Source: Vulcanococcus limneticus LL | GTDB lineage: Bacteria; Cyanobacteriota; Cyanobacteriia; PCC-6307; Cyanobiaceae | Assembly (NCBI RefSeq): GCF_002252705.1 | Contig: NZ_NQLA01000021.1 | Span: 1-50,626 of the forward strand | Length of the DNA stretch: 50,626 nucleotides | Direction of reading: 5' to 3' | Made by a program: the position numbers and the translations under genes | Notes under the pieces: generated by a model | What the model was told of the DNA's origin: nothing | Database searches by the model: none | What the model saw: the letters and a program-made list of their open reading frames with translations, nothing else | Part shown: positions 11,311 to 26,366 of the stretch, one piece after another | Position numbering within the stretch: the first letter of the stretch is position 1 | Layout of the letters: the number at the start of each line of letters is the position of its first letter

Positions 11311-12332
11311 TGGGCTCCGCCCGGCTTGACGGCGCGGAACACCCCGAACTGCATCATCCCGGTGGCGAAGCCCCAGTGCATCAGCAGCAGGGTGGGGGTT
11401 TCGCGCAGGCCCTGCAGAACTGCCTTGGGCCCCAGGCCCAGCACCGCCCTGGGGCGCCGCAGCCCCTCCAGGATCGAATCGACCCAGGAGGGCAGGGTCT
11501 CGCGGCTCCAGTCGCCGGTTGTCACCAGCAGGCTGTCGACCTGGGTGGTGTCCGCCTGCGCGCCACCCACGCCCCCGTGGCGGCTGAGCTCCAGGTTGCG
11601 GCGGAAGCCTGGAATACTCGCGAATTCCGGGTGGGCCCACTGCACCAGCAATTGGTGCATCACCCAGCGCTCCAGCCGGTTCAAGGGGCGCACGGCCGGG
11701 TCGCGCCGGTTCCAGTCCGCCACCGCCAGACGACCGCCGGGGCGGAGGACCCGTAGCAGCTCGTCGGCGTAGCGCTGCTTGTCGGGCATGTGGGGCCCGG
11801 CTTCGACACTCCAGACCGCATCGAAGCTTGCGTCGGCCAGCTGCAGGTCCAGGGCATCCATCACGGCGAAGCGGCAGGTCAGGCCCTCGGGGGTCAGCGC
11901 CGTGGCCCGGACGATCTGGCCGGGGCTGATGCTGATGCCCAGCACGTCGAAGCCATAGTCGCGGGCGAGGATGCGGGCGCTACCGCCGATGCCGCAGCCC
12001 ACATCGAGCACCCGGCTGCCGGGGGGCAGTTGGTCGAGGCCGCTCCAGCGCACCAGCTCGTGCACGAAATCCGCCTTGGCGCGGCGGAAATCCACAGGGC
12101 GCGGCGGGCTGCCGTAGTGACCCAGGTGCACATGCTCGCCCCAGAGGCGCTCCAGCAGCTGGTCATCGGTCCAGCGGTCGTAGGCATCGGCTACCGAGGC
12201 GGTGCTGTGGAAGGCGCGGTCGCGGCGCTGCCATACCAGCAGGCCGATCGCCAGCAGGGCCAGCCCCACAAGCAGCAGCAGGGTCAAGCTCCCTGCCGGG
12301 CTGGGCAGGACTGCCAACACTCTGGGATCCAC
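11265..12332 (-). CDS. MPBQ/MSBQ methyltransferase-like protein (Sll0418 type)
   Basis: This is an S-adenosylmethionine methyltransferase with one N-terminal membrane helix (about 14-34). It has the SAM-binding motif VLDVGCGIGG at 108-117 and the conserved run WSVEAGPHMPDK. Layout and motifs closely match Synechocystis Sll0418, the 2-methyl-6-phytyl-1,4-benzoquinone / 2-methyl-6-solanesyl-1,4-benzoquinone methyltransferase of tocopherol and plastoquinone synthesis. It is 355 residues against about 318 in Sll0418. The extra length is an insertion near 265-275 (GGVGGAQADTTQ) and a C-terminal tail, which is the part overlapping pheA. The start is GTG at 12332, 3 bp after the stop of the Lon-domain gene, so the two form an operon. 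Activity on MPBQ is inferred by similarity. Confidence 0.86.
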   Translation of the reverse strand: MDPRVLAVLPSPAGSLTLLLLVGLALLAIGLLVWQRRDRAFHSTASVADAYDRWTDDQLLERLWGEHVHLGHYGSPPRPVDFRRAKADFVHELVRWSGLDQLPPGSRVLDVGCGIGGSARILARDYGFDVLGISISPGQIVRATALTPEGLTCRFAVMDALDLQLADASFDAVWSVEAGPHMPDKQRYADELLRVLRPGGRLAVADWNRRDPAVRPLNRLERWVMHQLLVQWAHPEFASIPGFRRNLELSRHGGVGGAQADTTQVDSLLVTTGDWSRETLPSWVDSILEGLRRPRAVLGLGPKAVLQGLRETPTLLLMHWGFATGMMQFGVFRAVKPGGAHHPAPLASSRANSRG

Positions 12333-12335
12333 GGC

Positions 12336-13082
12336 TCAGCGGCTCCCGCCCAGGTCGTCGTCTGCCTCGCCGTCGCCGTCGACTTCCGCGGCGTCGCTGC
12401 GGCGCCCCAGGCCGCTGGGGTCCCCGTCTTCGGCCTCCAGGTCGCGGAAGGTGTCCTTCAGGACGGTGCGGGCCGCCAGCTGGCGGCGGGTCTGGTCCAG
12501 CAGCTCGTACTCCTGGCGCAGGCGCTCGCCTGTGTCGGTGATCTCCAACAGGGCCTGCTGGTGGTCGGCCACGGGACCGCCCAGGTGGGCGCCGATCCAG
12601 AAGGAGAGCTCCCGCGGCAGATCCGGAAGGTCGTTGGGCAGGCTGGCGGGCTTGCCGATCAGCTTGCCCGTCAGGTCCACCACGTCGTGCAGGGCCTGGC
12701 GCACTTCCAGGGAGAGGTCGCTGAGGGCTTGGTGGCTGTCGGCGTGGTCATCCTCGATCCAGCTCACCAGGCCGACGCGAAACGGCGCTTCCCTCACTAC
12801 ATCCAGCACCCGGAAGCGCTGCTGGCCGAGGGTCACGATGTTGCTGCGGTCGTCCTCCTGGGTCTGGCACTGCAGGATCTCGGCGCAGCAGCCCACATCG
12901 GCCATCTTGCCGGCCTGGGGATCCCAGCGCACCACCCCGAAGCGGCGATCCGTCTCCATCACGGTGCGCAGCATCATGCGATAGCGCGGCTCAAAGATGT
13001 GCAGCGGCAGCACTTCCTGGGGGAATAGCACCACATCCGGCAGGGGGAAGAGGGGCAGTTCCCTCACGGCCAGATTCGTCAC
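12336..13082 (-). CDS. Lon substrate-binding (LON N) domain protein
   Basis: The 248-residue product has a stand-alone LON N-terminal domain: VRELPLFPLPDVVLFP at about 5-20 and LPLHIFEPRYRMM at about 24-36. It lacks the AAA+ and protease parts of Lon. Such proteins occur throughout cyanobacteria; their role is unknown, though substrate or partner binding is likely. The last 35 residues are acidic (DGDGEADDDLGG). The GTG at 13082 is chosen because the family begins almost exactly there; longer starts at 13178 and 13214 add a hydrophobic stretch and approach the rpsJ terminator. It lies directly upstream of the MPBQ methyltransferase gene. Confidence 0.85.
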   Translation of the reverse strand: MTNLAVRELPLFPLPDVVLFPQEVLPLHIFEPRYRMMLRTVMETDRRFGVVRWDPQAGKMADVGCCAEILQCQTQEDDRSNIVTLGQQRFRVLDVVREAPFRVGLVSWIEDDHADSHQALSDLSLEVRQALHDVVDLTGKLIGKPASLPNDLPDLPRELSFWIGAHLGGPVADHQQALLEITDTGERLRQEYELLDQTRRQLAARTVLKDTFRDLEAEDGDPSGLGRRSDAAEVDGDGEADDDLGGSR

Positions 13083-13214
13083 AATGGCAACCAGCAGGGC
13101 GGCGGGGAAGGATAGCCAGGTGCCGCCTGGAGGCAGAACCAACAGCAGGGTCGATCCTAGGGAGCCGGCCTCTGCCATCGGGAGCGGCTGGGCTTTCGTG
13201 GGCCTGGCGGCCAC

Positions 13215-13239
13215 AAAAAAGCCCGCCGGAAGGCGGGCG
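13215..13239 (-). terminator. Intrinsic terminator of the str/S10 operon
   Basis: Read on the minus strand, GCCCGCC pairs with GGCGGGC around a short TTCC loop and is followed by TTTTTT (plus-strand A-run at 13215-13220, stems at 13221-13227 and 13232-13238). It sits about 55 bp past the rpsJ stop, the right place to end the operon. Confidence 0.88.
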
Positions 13240-13293
13240 CTGAGAGTCGACTGAGCCCAGTCAGGTGGACGTTGCCCTGTGGGGCAGGGAGGC

Positions 13294-13614
13294 TCAGAGC
13301 TTCACTTCGATGTCGACACCGCTGGGCAGATCCAGCTTCATGAGGGCGTCGATCGTCTTGGCGGACGGGCTGTAGATGTCGATGATCCGGCGGTGAGTGC
13401 GGGTCTCGAAGTGCTCGCGGGAATCCTTGTCCACGTGGGGCGAGCGCAGCACGCAGTAAATCTTGCGCTTGGTGGGCAAGGGGATCGGGCCGATCACTGT
13501 CGCAGCGGTGTGATCGGCGGTCTCGATGATTTTTTCGCAGGACAGATCCAGCATGCGGCGGTCGAACGCCTTCAGGCGGATGCGGATCTTCTGCTGGGCA
13601 ATGGAGGCGGACAT
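13294..13614 (-). CDS. rpsJ: 30S ribosomal protein S10
   Basis: This 106-residue small-subunit protein also serves as NusE in antitermination complexes. Characteristic sequence is IRIRLKAFD at 10-18, GPIPLPTK near 42-49 and the [13 protein letters not shown] run near 58-70. Length and sequence are normal for cyanobacteria. It is the last gene of rpsL-rpsG-fusA-tuf-rpsJ, the usual cyanobacterial arrangement in which rpsJ is attached to the str operon. It is separated from tuf by 131 bp containing a hairpin and is followed by an intrinsic terminator. Confidence 0.97.
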   Translation of the reverse strand: MSASIAQQKIRIRLKAFDRRMLDLSCEKIIETADHTAATVIGPIPLPTKRKIYCVLRSPHVDKDSREHFETRTHRRIIDIYSPSAKTIDALMKLDLPSGVDIEVKL

Positions 13615-13704
13615 GGGCAGTCAGGGTGGAAGCGAACAGGACGCAGATCCGGGCGGAACCCGAATGCCATCCCGGAAGAGCTGGATTGTCGAGGTGCGGG
13701 GAAA

Positions 13705-13728
13705 GGGGTGAGCCGGAAAGCTCACCCC
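13705..13728 (-). other. Hairpin between tuf and rpsJ
   Basis: GGGGTGAGC (13705-13713) and GCTCACCCC (13720-13728) form a perfect 9-bp stem with a 6-nt loop. On the minus strand the stem is followed by CTTTCCCC rather than a T-run. It probably acts as a partial terminator or an RNA processing/stabilising element that sets tuf above rpsJ. Confidence 0.55.
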
Positions 13729-13745
13729 CGGAGGCTACCTCAGCC

Positions 13746-14975
13746 TCACTCGATGATCTTGGACACCACGCCGGCACCGATGGTGCGGCCGCCTTCGCGG
13801 ATGGCGAAGCGCATGCCCTGCTCGATGGCCACCGGGCAGATCAGCTCACCGGTCATCTTGATGCGGTCGCCGGGCATCACCATCTCCACGTTGGAGCCGT
13901 CGTCGGCGGTGAAGGCGGTGATCTGGCCGGTCACGTCAGTCGTACGGATGTAGAACTGCGGGCGGTAGCCAGCGAAGAAGGGGGTGTGGCGGCCGCCTTC
14001 TTCTTTCTTCAGCACATACACCTCGCCCTCAAACTTGGTGTGGGGCTTGATGGAGTTGGGCTTCACCAGCACCATGCCGCGCTCGATGTCTTCCTTCTGG
14101 ATGCCGCGCAGCAGCAGACCCACGTTGTCGCCGGCCATGCCCTCGTCGAGCAGCTTGCGGAACATTTCCACGCCGGTGACGGTGGTCTCGCGGGTGTCCT
14201 TGATGCCGACGATCTGCACGGTTTCGCCCACCTTCACCTTTCCGCGCTCGATGCGGCCGGTGGCCACGGTGCCGCGACCGGTGATCGAGAACACGTCTTC
14301 GACGGCCATCAGGAAGGGCTTGTCGATTTCGCGCTCGGGCTCGGGGATGGACTCATCCACGGCGTCCATCAGGTCGAGGATCTTGTCAACCCACTCGTTT
14401 TCGCCGCGCACGGCCTTGTTGCCGGCCTGAATGTGCTCCAGGGCCTTGAGGGCAGAGCCGGCCACCACGGGCAGGTCATCACCGGGGAAGTCGTAGCTGC
14501 TCAGCAGCTCGCGCATTTCCAGTTCGACGAGCTCGAGGATCTCCTCGTCGTCGACCATGTCCTTCTTATTGAGGAACACGACCAGGGCGGGCACGCCCAC
14601 CTGCTTGGCCAGCAGGATGTGTTCCTTGGTCTGGGCCATGGGGCCATCGGTGGCGGCCACCACCAGGATGGCGCCGTCCATCTGGGCGGCACCGGTGATC
14701 ATGTTCTTCACGTAGTCCGCGTGACCGGGGCAGTCCACGTGGGCGTAGTGACGCTTGTCGGTTTCGTACTCGACGTGGGCGGTGTTGATGGTGATACCGC
14801 GCTCCTTCTCTTCAGGAGCACCGTCGATTTCGTCGTAGGCCTGGGCCTTGGCCTTGCCTTGGGACGCCAACACGTTGGTGATGGCGGCGGTGAGGGTGGT
14901 CTTGCCGTGGTCAACGTGGCCGATGGTGCCGATGTTGACGTGGGGCTTGTTCCTTTCGAACTTCTCGCGTGCCAT
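13746..14975 (-). CDS. tuf: Translation elongation factor Tu
   Basis: EF-Tu delivers aminoacyl-tRNA to the ribosome as a GTPase. The 409-residue protein has the P-loop GHVDHGKT at 19-26, the switch II DCPGH motif, and NKKD for guanine recognition, followed by the beta-barrel domains 2 and 3. The length of 409 matches the longer cyanobacterial and plastid forms, which carry a roughly 10-residue insertion compared with E. coli. It lies 39 bp downstream of fusA in the str operon. The start is ATG 14975. Confidence 0.98.
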   Translation of the reverse strand: MAREKFERNKPHVNIGTIGHVDHGKTTLTAAITNVLASQGKAKAQAYDEIDGAPEEKERGITINTAHVEYETDKRHYAHVDCPGHADYVKNMITGAAQMDGAILVVAATDGPMAQTKEHILLAKQVGVPALVVFLNKKDMVDDEEILELVELEMRELLSSYDFPGDDLPVVAGSALKALEHIQAGNKAVRGENEWVDKILDLMDAVDESIPEPEREIDKPFLMAVEDVFSITGRGTVATGRIERGKVKVGETVQIVGIKDTRETTVTGVEMFRKLLDEGMAGDNVGLLLRGIQKEDIERGMVLVKPNSIKPHTKFEGEVYVLKKEEGGRHTPFFAGYRPQFYIRTTDVTGQITAFTADDGSNVEMVMPGDRIKMTGELICPVAIEQGMRFAIREGGRTIGAGVVSKIIE

Positions 14976-15014
14976 GATGAAAAAGAATCGGGGATGGGTA
15001 AGGTTAGGGGAAGA

Positions 15015-17090
<2,076 letters not shown>

Positions 17091-17201
17091 GGGGTAGGTC
17101 TCCGGAGGGTAGGTCTACAAAAATTGGGCGTCACTCTACAGGTCGACCATCGGCCGACGGCCCAGGCAGGGGCCGGGTCATGGTGATCCGGCCGACCTGA
17201 C

Positions 17202-17672
17202 TCAGTAGCGGTAATGGGCGAAGGCCTTGTTGGCCTCGGCCATCTTGTGGGTCTCTTCGCGCTTGCGGACGGCGCTGCCGGCCTCGTTGGCGGCATCCAT
17301 CAGCTCACCGGCCAGTTTCTGGGCCATGCTGCGGCCGTTGCGGGCCCGCGAGAAATTCACCAGCCAGCGCAGGGCCATGGCGGTGCCCCGCTCCTGCCGC
17401 ACTTCCATGGGCACCTGGTAGGTGGCACCACCGACGCGACGGGCGCGCACTTCCACCAGAGGAGTGGCGTTCTTGACGGCCGTCTCGAACAGCTCGAGGG
17501 GATCGGATCCAGTGCGCTCGTTGATCAGCCCGAAGGCATCGGAGAGAATCCGCTGGGCGGTGGACTTCTTGCCGTGCTTCATCAGCCGGGCCACGATCAT
17601 CGTGGCCAGACGGCTGTTGAACTGCGGATCGGGCAGAACCGGGCGCTTCTCGGCGGCGTTGCGGCGGGACAT
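17202..17672 (-). CDS. rpsG: 30S ribosomal protein S7
   Basis: This 156-residue primary 16S rRNA-binding protein organises the head of the small subunit. The N-terminus [15 protein letters not shown] and the run [12 protein letters not shown] are diagnostic. Length is normal. It lies 42 bp after rpsL and 111 bp before fusA in the str operon. Confidence 0.97.
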   Translation of the reverse strand: MSRRNAAEKRPVLPDPQFNSRLATMIVARLMKHGKKSTAQRILSDAFGLINERTGSDPLELFETAVKNATPLVEVRARRVGGATYQVPMEVRQERGTAMALRWLVNFSRARNGRSMAQKLAGELMDAANEAGSAVRKREETHKMAEANKAFAHYRY

Positions 17673-17714
17673 AGACCTGGGTAGTGGGAGTCAGGAACGG
17701 GAAACGGGGACGGA

Positions 17715-18089
17715 TCAGCCCTTCGGGGTCTTGGCGCCGTACTTCGAGCGCGACTGACGACGGTCCTTCACGCCGGCGGTGTCGAGGGTGCCGCGGATGA
17801 TGTGGTAGCGCACACCGGGCAGGTCCTTCACACGGCCGCCGCGGATCATCACCACGGAGTGCTCCTGCAGGTTGTGGCCGATGCCGGGGATGTAGGCGGT
17901 GACCTCGAAACCGGAGGTGAGACGCACACGGGCCACCTTGCGCAGGGCCGAGTTCGGCTTCTTGGGGGTGGAGGTGTACACGCGGGTGCACACGCCGCGG
18001 CGCTCGGGGCAGGCGCGCAGGGCAGGGGACTTGGTCTTGCGGGTGAGGCGCTGCCGCTCGGTACGGATCAGCTGCTGAATCGTGGGCAT
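17715..18089 (-). CDS. rpsL: 30S ribosomal protein S12
   Basis: This 124-residue decoding-centre protein is the target of streptomycin-resistance mutations. [15 protein letters not shown] and [13 protein letters not shown] are present, including the conserved lysines of both loops. ATG 18089 is the conserved start (MPTIQQLIR); the frame also opens 20 codons upstream. It is the first gene of the str operon. The 69 bp upstream hold a small GGTCGG/CCGACC hairpin and end at the stop of the IscA-like gene, so the operon may have its own promoter there, or partly read through. Confidence 0.97.
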   Translation of the reverse strand: MPTIQQLIRTERQRLTRKTKSPALRACPERRGVCTRVYTSTPKKPNSALRKVARVRLTSGFEVTAYIPGIGHNLQEHSVVMIRGGRVKDLPGVRYHIIRGTLDTAGVKDRRQSRSKYGAKTPKG

Positions 18090-18122
18090 CGAGGGCCGGA
18101 GCGTTCGGGGGGCCGGAGAGCA

Positions 18123-18138
18123 GGTCGGAAGACCGACC
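18123..18138 (-). promoter_or_regulatory. Small hairpin in the rpsL leader
   Basis: GGTCGG (18123-18128), an AAGA loop and CCGACC (18133-18138) form a 6-bp stem about 35 bp upstream of rpsL. The 12-mer GGTCGGAAGACC within it recurs upstream of psaA at 30037-30048. Function is unknown. Confidence 0.3.
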
Positions 18139-18158
18139 GTTTTCGACAATCCGCCACC

Positions 18159-18536
18159 TTACTTTGTCGCCGGACCGGCCGCCCCCGCTGGCTCCGCTGG
18201 GCTGCCGGCCGGGCTGAAGGCAGCGCCGCAGGCGCAGGTGCGCACCTCGGCGCTGGGTCGCACCAGGAAGCCGCCGCCGCTGAGGTCGCCGCGGTAGTCG
18301 AGCTGCAGGCCGGCCAGCCGTTCGCCCTGGTCCGCTGGGGCAAAGAGGGTGATGCCGTCGGCCCGGGCGACCGGCTGGCCGGCCAGGTGGCCCGGGCGGA
18401 TGCGGATCACCCAGCGCTCACAGCTGCCCTCCACCAGGTCGATGTGCATCACGCCGGGGGTGCCGGCCACCGCCGCCTGGCGGCCCAGTTCGGCGGCGGC
18501 GGCCGCGCTCAGGAGCAGGCTGTGGCCCTTGGGCAT
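18159..18536 (-). CDS. HesB/IscA-family iron-sulfur carrier protein (divergent)
   Basis: The 125-residue protein has the three cysteines expected of A-type Fe-S carriers: one in VEGSC (C39) and two in a C-terminal CACG, in place of the usual CGCG. Between them the strand pattern fits the HesB fold (LQLDYRGDLSGGGFLV). The last 15 residues form a Pro/Ala/Gly-rich tail. Members pass Fe-S clusters or iron to client proteins. The sequence is far from standard IscA or SufA, so the client is unknown. It lies 69 bp upstream of rpsL on the same strand and 36 bp downstream of the glycosidase gene's stop. Confidence 0.75.
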   Translation of the reverse strand: MPKGHSLLLSAAAAAELGRQAAVAGTPGVMHIDLVEGSCERWVIRIRPGHLAGQPVARADGITLFAPADQGERLAGLQLDYRGDLSGGGFLVRPSAEVRTCACGAAFSPAGSPAEPAGAAGPATK

Positions 18537-18572
18537 GGCGGTGGCGGCTCCTTGGACTGGGCCCCCAGTCTG

Positions 18573-20438
18573 TCAGGGCCCCCAGGCCGCCACGGCGCGC
18601 CGGGCGGGGCCGCCCGTGGCGGCGGCCTGGCCGGCACCACGCGGCACCAGGCCCAGGCCGTTGTGCACCGAGGCCACGACGCCGCGGCCCCGCACCGTGT
18701 GGGTGTCGCCCACCACCAGGCCGGTGGAGCTGCCTCCATCCAGGTTGAGGGCGTCCCGCAGCCCCAGCTGTTGCAGGAGGCGGGCGGTCTCCAGCAGGGT
18801 CGGGCCGGCGCTGTTGGCGCTCTGGAGGGTGACAAGCCAGAGCTGGTTGCCGTCACTGCCGATTACGGTGCGGGGCGCCCCCTGCTCCAGAAACGTCGGG
18901 CTGAAGCCCTCGGCGCCGCCATTGAGCACCAGCTGGCCGCCCTGGAGCAGCAGCGGCCCACCGCCGACCACGAAGGGCTGCTGGCCCAGGCCGTCGCTGG
19001 GTTGGCTGGCGAGACTGAGGCGCTCGCCGGGGTTCCAGGGCAGGGCGCTGCCGCCCCGGGCCACCAGCAGTTGATCGGGGCCGTCGAGGGGGATCCCCGC
19101 CGCCAGTTCGGGGCCCTCGAAGCGCTGCAGCACCACGCCGTCGCGTACGAGCACGGCACTCTCTTTGCCGCTCAGGGCCTGGTAGCTGCGGCCCCAGTCG
19201 GCGGTGTAGCGGCTCAGGCCCCGCTGCACGTAGCCGCTGTTGAGGGTGGCGAGGGGCCAGCGCTGACCCCGGCCATCGCTCACCCATTCCTGCAGGCTCA
19301 GTCGCCCGAAGCTGGGCATGTTTCCGTCCCGCCAGCCGATGGCACCGCGGTTGAGGATCGGGCCGGACAGCCAGCGGCCGTTGCTGCGCAGGGCGCCGAG
19401 GGGCAGGCGCCGCACCCTGTTGAAGTAGCCGCCGTTGATGGCGATCAGGGCCTGCTCGCCGCGGGCCAGCTGGCCCAGGCTGCTGAGGCCCTGCATGCCG
19501 TCGGGCCGGGTCAGGGGGCGCAGGTCCAGGGGGATGGCGCGCGGGTCGAGGCGCACGCTGCTGAGCACCACAGCGCCGCTGCCGCCCGGCAATACGCGCC
19601 GATCGATGCGCAGGCCCTGGCCCAGCAGCTGCTGCAGCCGTGGATCGAGGGCCGCCGGTCGCTCCGGGGTGACGGTGGCGGCGGCGCCATCGCCGAACTC
19701 CAGCACCAGCCGGTCGGGGCCGCCCAGGGTGAGCAACTTGGGGGCGGTGCCGCTGGCTGGCTGGAATCTCAGCCCCTGGACCTCCCGCCGCACCCGCAGA
19801 CCCAGGGCCTGCAGCTCCCGCTCCTGCTCTAGGGTGCCGCGCAGCCCCAGCAGGATGCCGGCCTCGCCCCGCTGCACCAAGGCCGGGCCGGCCAGATCAA
19901 GCACGATGCGCCTGGCACTGCCCAGGTCCCGGAAGCGGATGCGGCCCAGGCCGGCGGCCGGCAGCTCCAGCTCCAGACGATCCCCCAGGGGCTGCACCCG
20001 CACCCCCGCCGCCGTCAGCAGGGCGAGGGCGGGCACCGCCACCTCATCCTCCAGGCTGCGCTGGGCAAGGGCCGGAATGCTGGCCCGGCGGCCGTACCAC
20101 TCCAGGTTCAGCTCGCCGCTGGGGCTGGTGCTGCTGGCGACACCCAGTTGGTCCTGCAGCACCTCCAGGGGTAGCCAGAGTTCAGCGGGGTTGGCGGCGG
20201 TGGCTGGGCTCCACTGCCAGCGGGCCTGCTGGATCCGTCCGTTGATGGCGATCTGGCCGCCCTGTTGGCTGGCCTGGCCCGCGCGGGTCGCGACCAGGAC
20301 GGAGTCGGCGCCTGCCCGCGGTGCGGCCTCGGCGGCGCCGGGAGCCAGGGCGAGCAGGAACGGCACGGCACCGAATCCAGCGCTCAGTCCCACTGAGAGC
20401 CCAGCGGCCAGGGGGAGATGGGCCAGCAGCGCCGCCAT
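18573..20438 (-). CDS. Exported phosphodiester glycosidase (NAGPA) domain protein
   Basis: A signal peptide covers about 1-42, ending near AEAAP. The middle (about 45-330) contains strand-rich sequence, including an AMIN-like stretch (ARRIVLDLAGPALVQ). The C-terminal half (about 365-600) is the phosphodiester glycosidase / NAGPA-like domain, with INGGYF and NLDGGSS motifs. The product is 621 residues from ATG 20438; the frame opens 30 codons earlier without a better start. It probably acts in the periplasm on glycoconjugates or cell-wall material, but the substrate is unknown. It is divergent from glutamate synthase, sharing a 184-bp intergenic region. Confidence 0.82.
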   Translation of the reverse strand: MAALLAHLPLAAGLSVGLSAGFGAVPFLLALAPGAAEAAPRAGADSVLVATRAGQASQQGGQIAINGRIQQARWQWSPATAANPAELWLPLEVLQDQLGVASSTSPSGELNLEWYGRRASIPALAQRSLEDEVAVPALALLTAAGVRVQPLGDRLELELPAAGLGRIRFRDLGSARRIVLDLAGPALVQRGEAGILLGLRGTLEQERELQALGLRVRREVQGLRFQPASGTAPKLLTLGGPDRLVLEFGDGAAATVTPERPAALDPRLQQLLGQGLRIDRRVLPGGSGAVVLSSVRLDPRAIPLDLRPLTRPDGMQGLSSLGQLARGEQALIAINGGYFNRVRRLPLGALRSNGRWLSGPILNRGAIGWRDGNMPSFGRLSLQEWVSDGRGQRWPLATLNSGYVQRGLSRYTADWGRSYQALSGKESAVLVRDGVVLQRFEGPELAAGIPLDGPDQLLVARGGSALPWNPGERLSLASQPSDGLGQQPFVVGGGPLLLQGGQLVLNGGAEGFSPTFLEQGAPRTVIGSDGNQLWLVTLQSANSAGPTLLETARLLQQLGLRDALNLDGGSSTGLVVGDTHTVRGRGVVASVHNGLGLVPRGAGQAAATGGPARRAVAAWGP

Positions 20439-20622
20439 GGGTCCTCGGATCTGCTTGTTGGCAAACGCTAGCTGTCCCTGCAAGGCCTGGTCGCCCCTGA
20501 AGGCCCGTGCTGGCGTGCCCGGGGGCACAGATCCCTAGGATCAGAGGTTCTCAGCGCGGGGGGCGTGGGACAGGCGAGAGCCTGCGTCCGCCCCCCGCGG
20601 TCCGCCAGGTTGTCGCCGGGTC

Positions 20623-25241
<4,619 letters not shown>

Positions 25242-25245
<4 letters not shown>

Positions 25246-26111
25246 CGGGGGTACTGCCGCATCAGCCGCTGCACCTCGCCGGCGTGGTAGCTGCTGCGGG
25301 TGAGGGGCGTGCTCACCACCTGCAGGAAGCCCAGGGCCTCCTCGCCGTGGCGGCGGAAGTCCTCGAATTGCTCGGGGGTCACGAACCGGTCCACTGGCAG
25401 GTGCTTGGGGCCGGGAGAGAGGTACTGGCCGATGGTCACGATGTCCACCTGGTGTCGGCGCAGATCTGCCATCACCTCAAGCACCTCGGCGTCGGTTTCA
25501 CCCAGACCGGTCATCAGGCCCGATTTGGTGTAAGTGCGCGGCCAGCCGCTGCGCACGCGTTGCAGAAGCTCCAGGGAGCGCCCGTAGATCCCCTGGGGCC
25601 GTGCCTTCTTGTAGAGCCGCGGCACGGTTTCGATGTTGTGGTTGAGCACCTCCGGGGCGCCCTCCATCACGGCGGCAAGCGCCTCCCAGTTGCCGCAGAA
25701 ATCCGGGATCAGCAGCTCGATCGTCGTGAGCGGTGAGCGGGCCCGCACCTGCTCGATGCAGGCGACGAACTGACTGGCCCCTCCATCGTCCAGGTCGTCG
25801 CGGTTCACCGAGGTGATCACCACGTGCTTGAGCCCCAGTCGAGCCACCGCCTCACCCAGGCGCTCGGGCTCGCTGGGATCGAGCGCCCGCACGCTCTTGT
25901 CGAAGTCGATGTCGCAGTAGGGGCAGGCACGGGTGCAGCCCGGCCCCATGATCAGGAAGGTGGCCGTGCCGCCGGCGAAGCACTCGCCGATGTTGGGGCA
26001 GCTGGCCTCCTGGCAGACGGTGTTGAGCTTCAGATCCAGCAGCAGGTCGGCCACCTCGCCGATCCGTTCCCGCTGGGGAGCCTTGACACGCAGCCAGTCG
26101 GGTTTGAGCAA
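25242..26111 (-). CDS. lipA: Lipoyl synthase
   Basis: LipA inserts two sulfurs into octanoyl groups on lipoyl-carrier proteins. The 289-residue protein has the auxiliary cluster motif C-x4-C-x5-C at C33, C38 and C44, and the radical SAM motif C-x3-C-x2-C at C59, C63 and C66. The C-terminal RSSYHAGE includes the conserved serine that ligates the auxiliary cluster. The start is TTG at 26111, backed by a good GGGAGGT about 8 bp upstream; the conserved [11 protein letters not shown] begins there. The stop is shared with gltB in a CTAG palindrome. Confidence 0.96.
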
Positions 26112-26253
26112 GGCGGCGGACCTCCCGGAGGTGTGGCGGCCACCGACTCTAGAAAGCGGCCCCGATCCCCTGGCTCTCCTGCCCCTGGTTGCCCCGCCAC
26201 CAGCACGGCGGGCCCGGGGTGTGTGGGAGGGCCATCTCCTACACTCCCCCCAT

Positions 26254-26327
26254 CGGGATGTAGCGCAGCTTGGTAGCGCACTTCGTTCGGGACGAAGGGG
26301 CCGCAGGTTCGAATCCTGTCATCCCGA
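26254..26327 (+). tRNA. tRNA-Pro (CGG)
   Basis: The 74-nt cloverleaf has acceptor stem CGGGATG (26254-26260) paired with CATCCCG (26320-26326) and discriminator A at 26327. The anticodon stem CTTCG/CGAAG encloses loop TTCGGGA with anticodon CGG at 26288-26290. The T arm contains GGTTCGAATCC. No CCA is encoded. A TACACT that could be a -10 box is at 26240-26245. Confidence 0.95.
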
Positions 26328-26366
26328 CTCTTCTCCTCACCTGAGCCTGCACCGGCCCGCGGCCCC

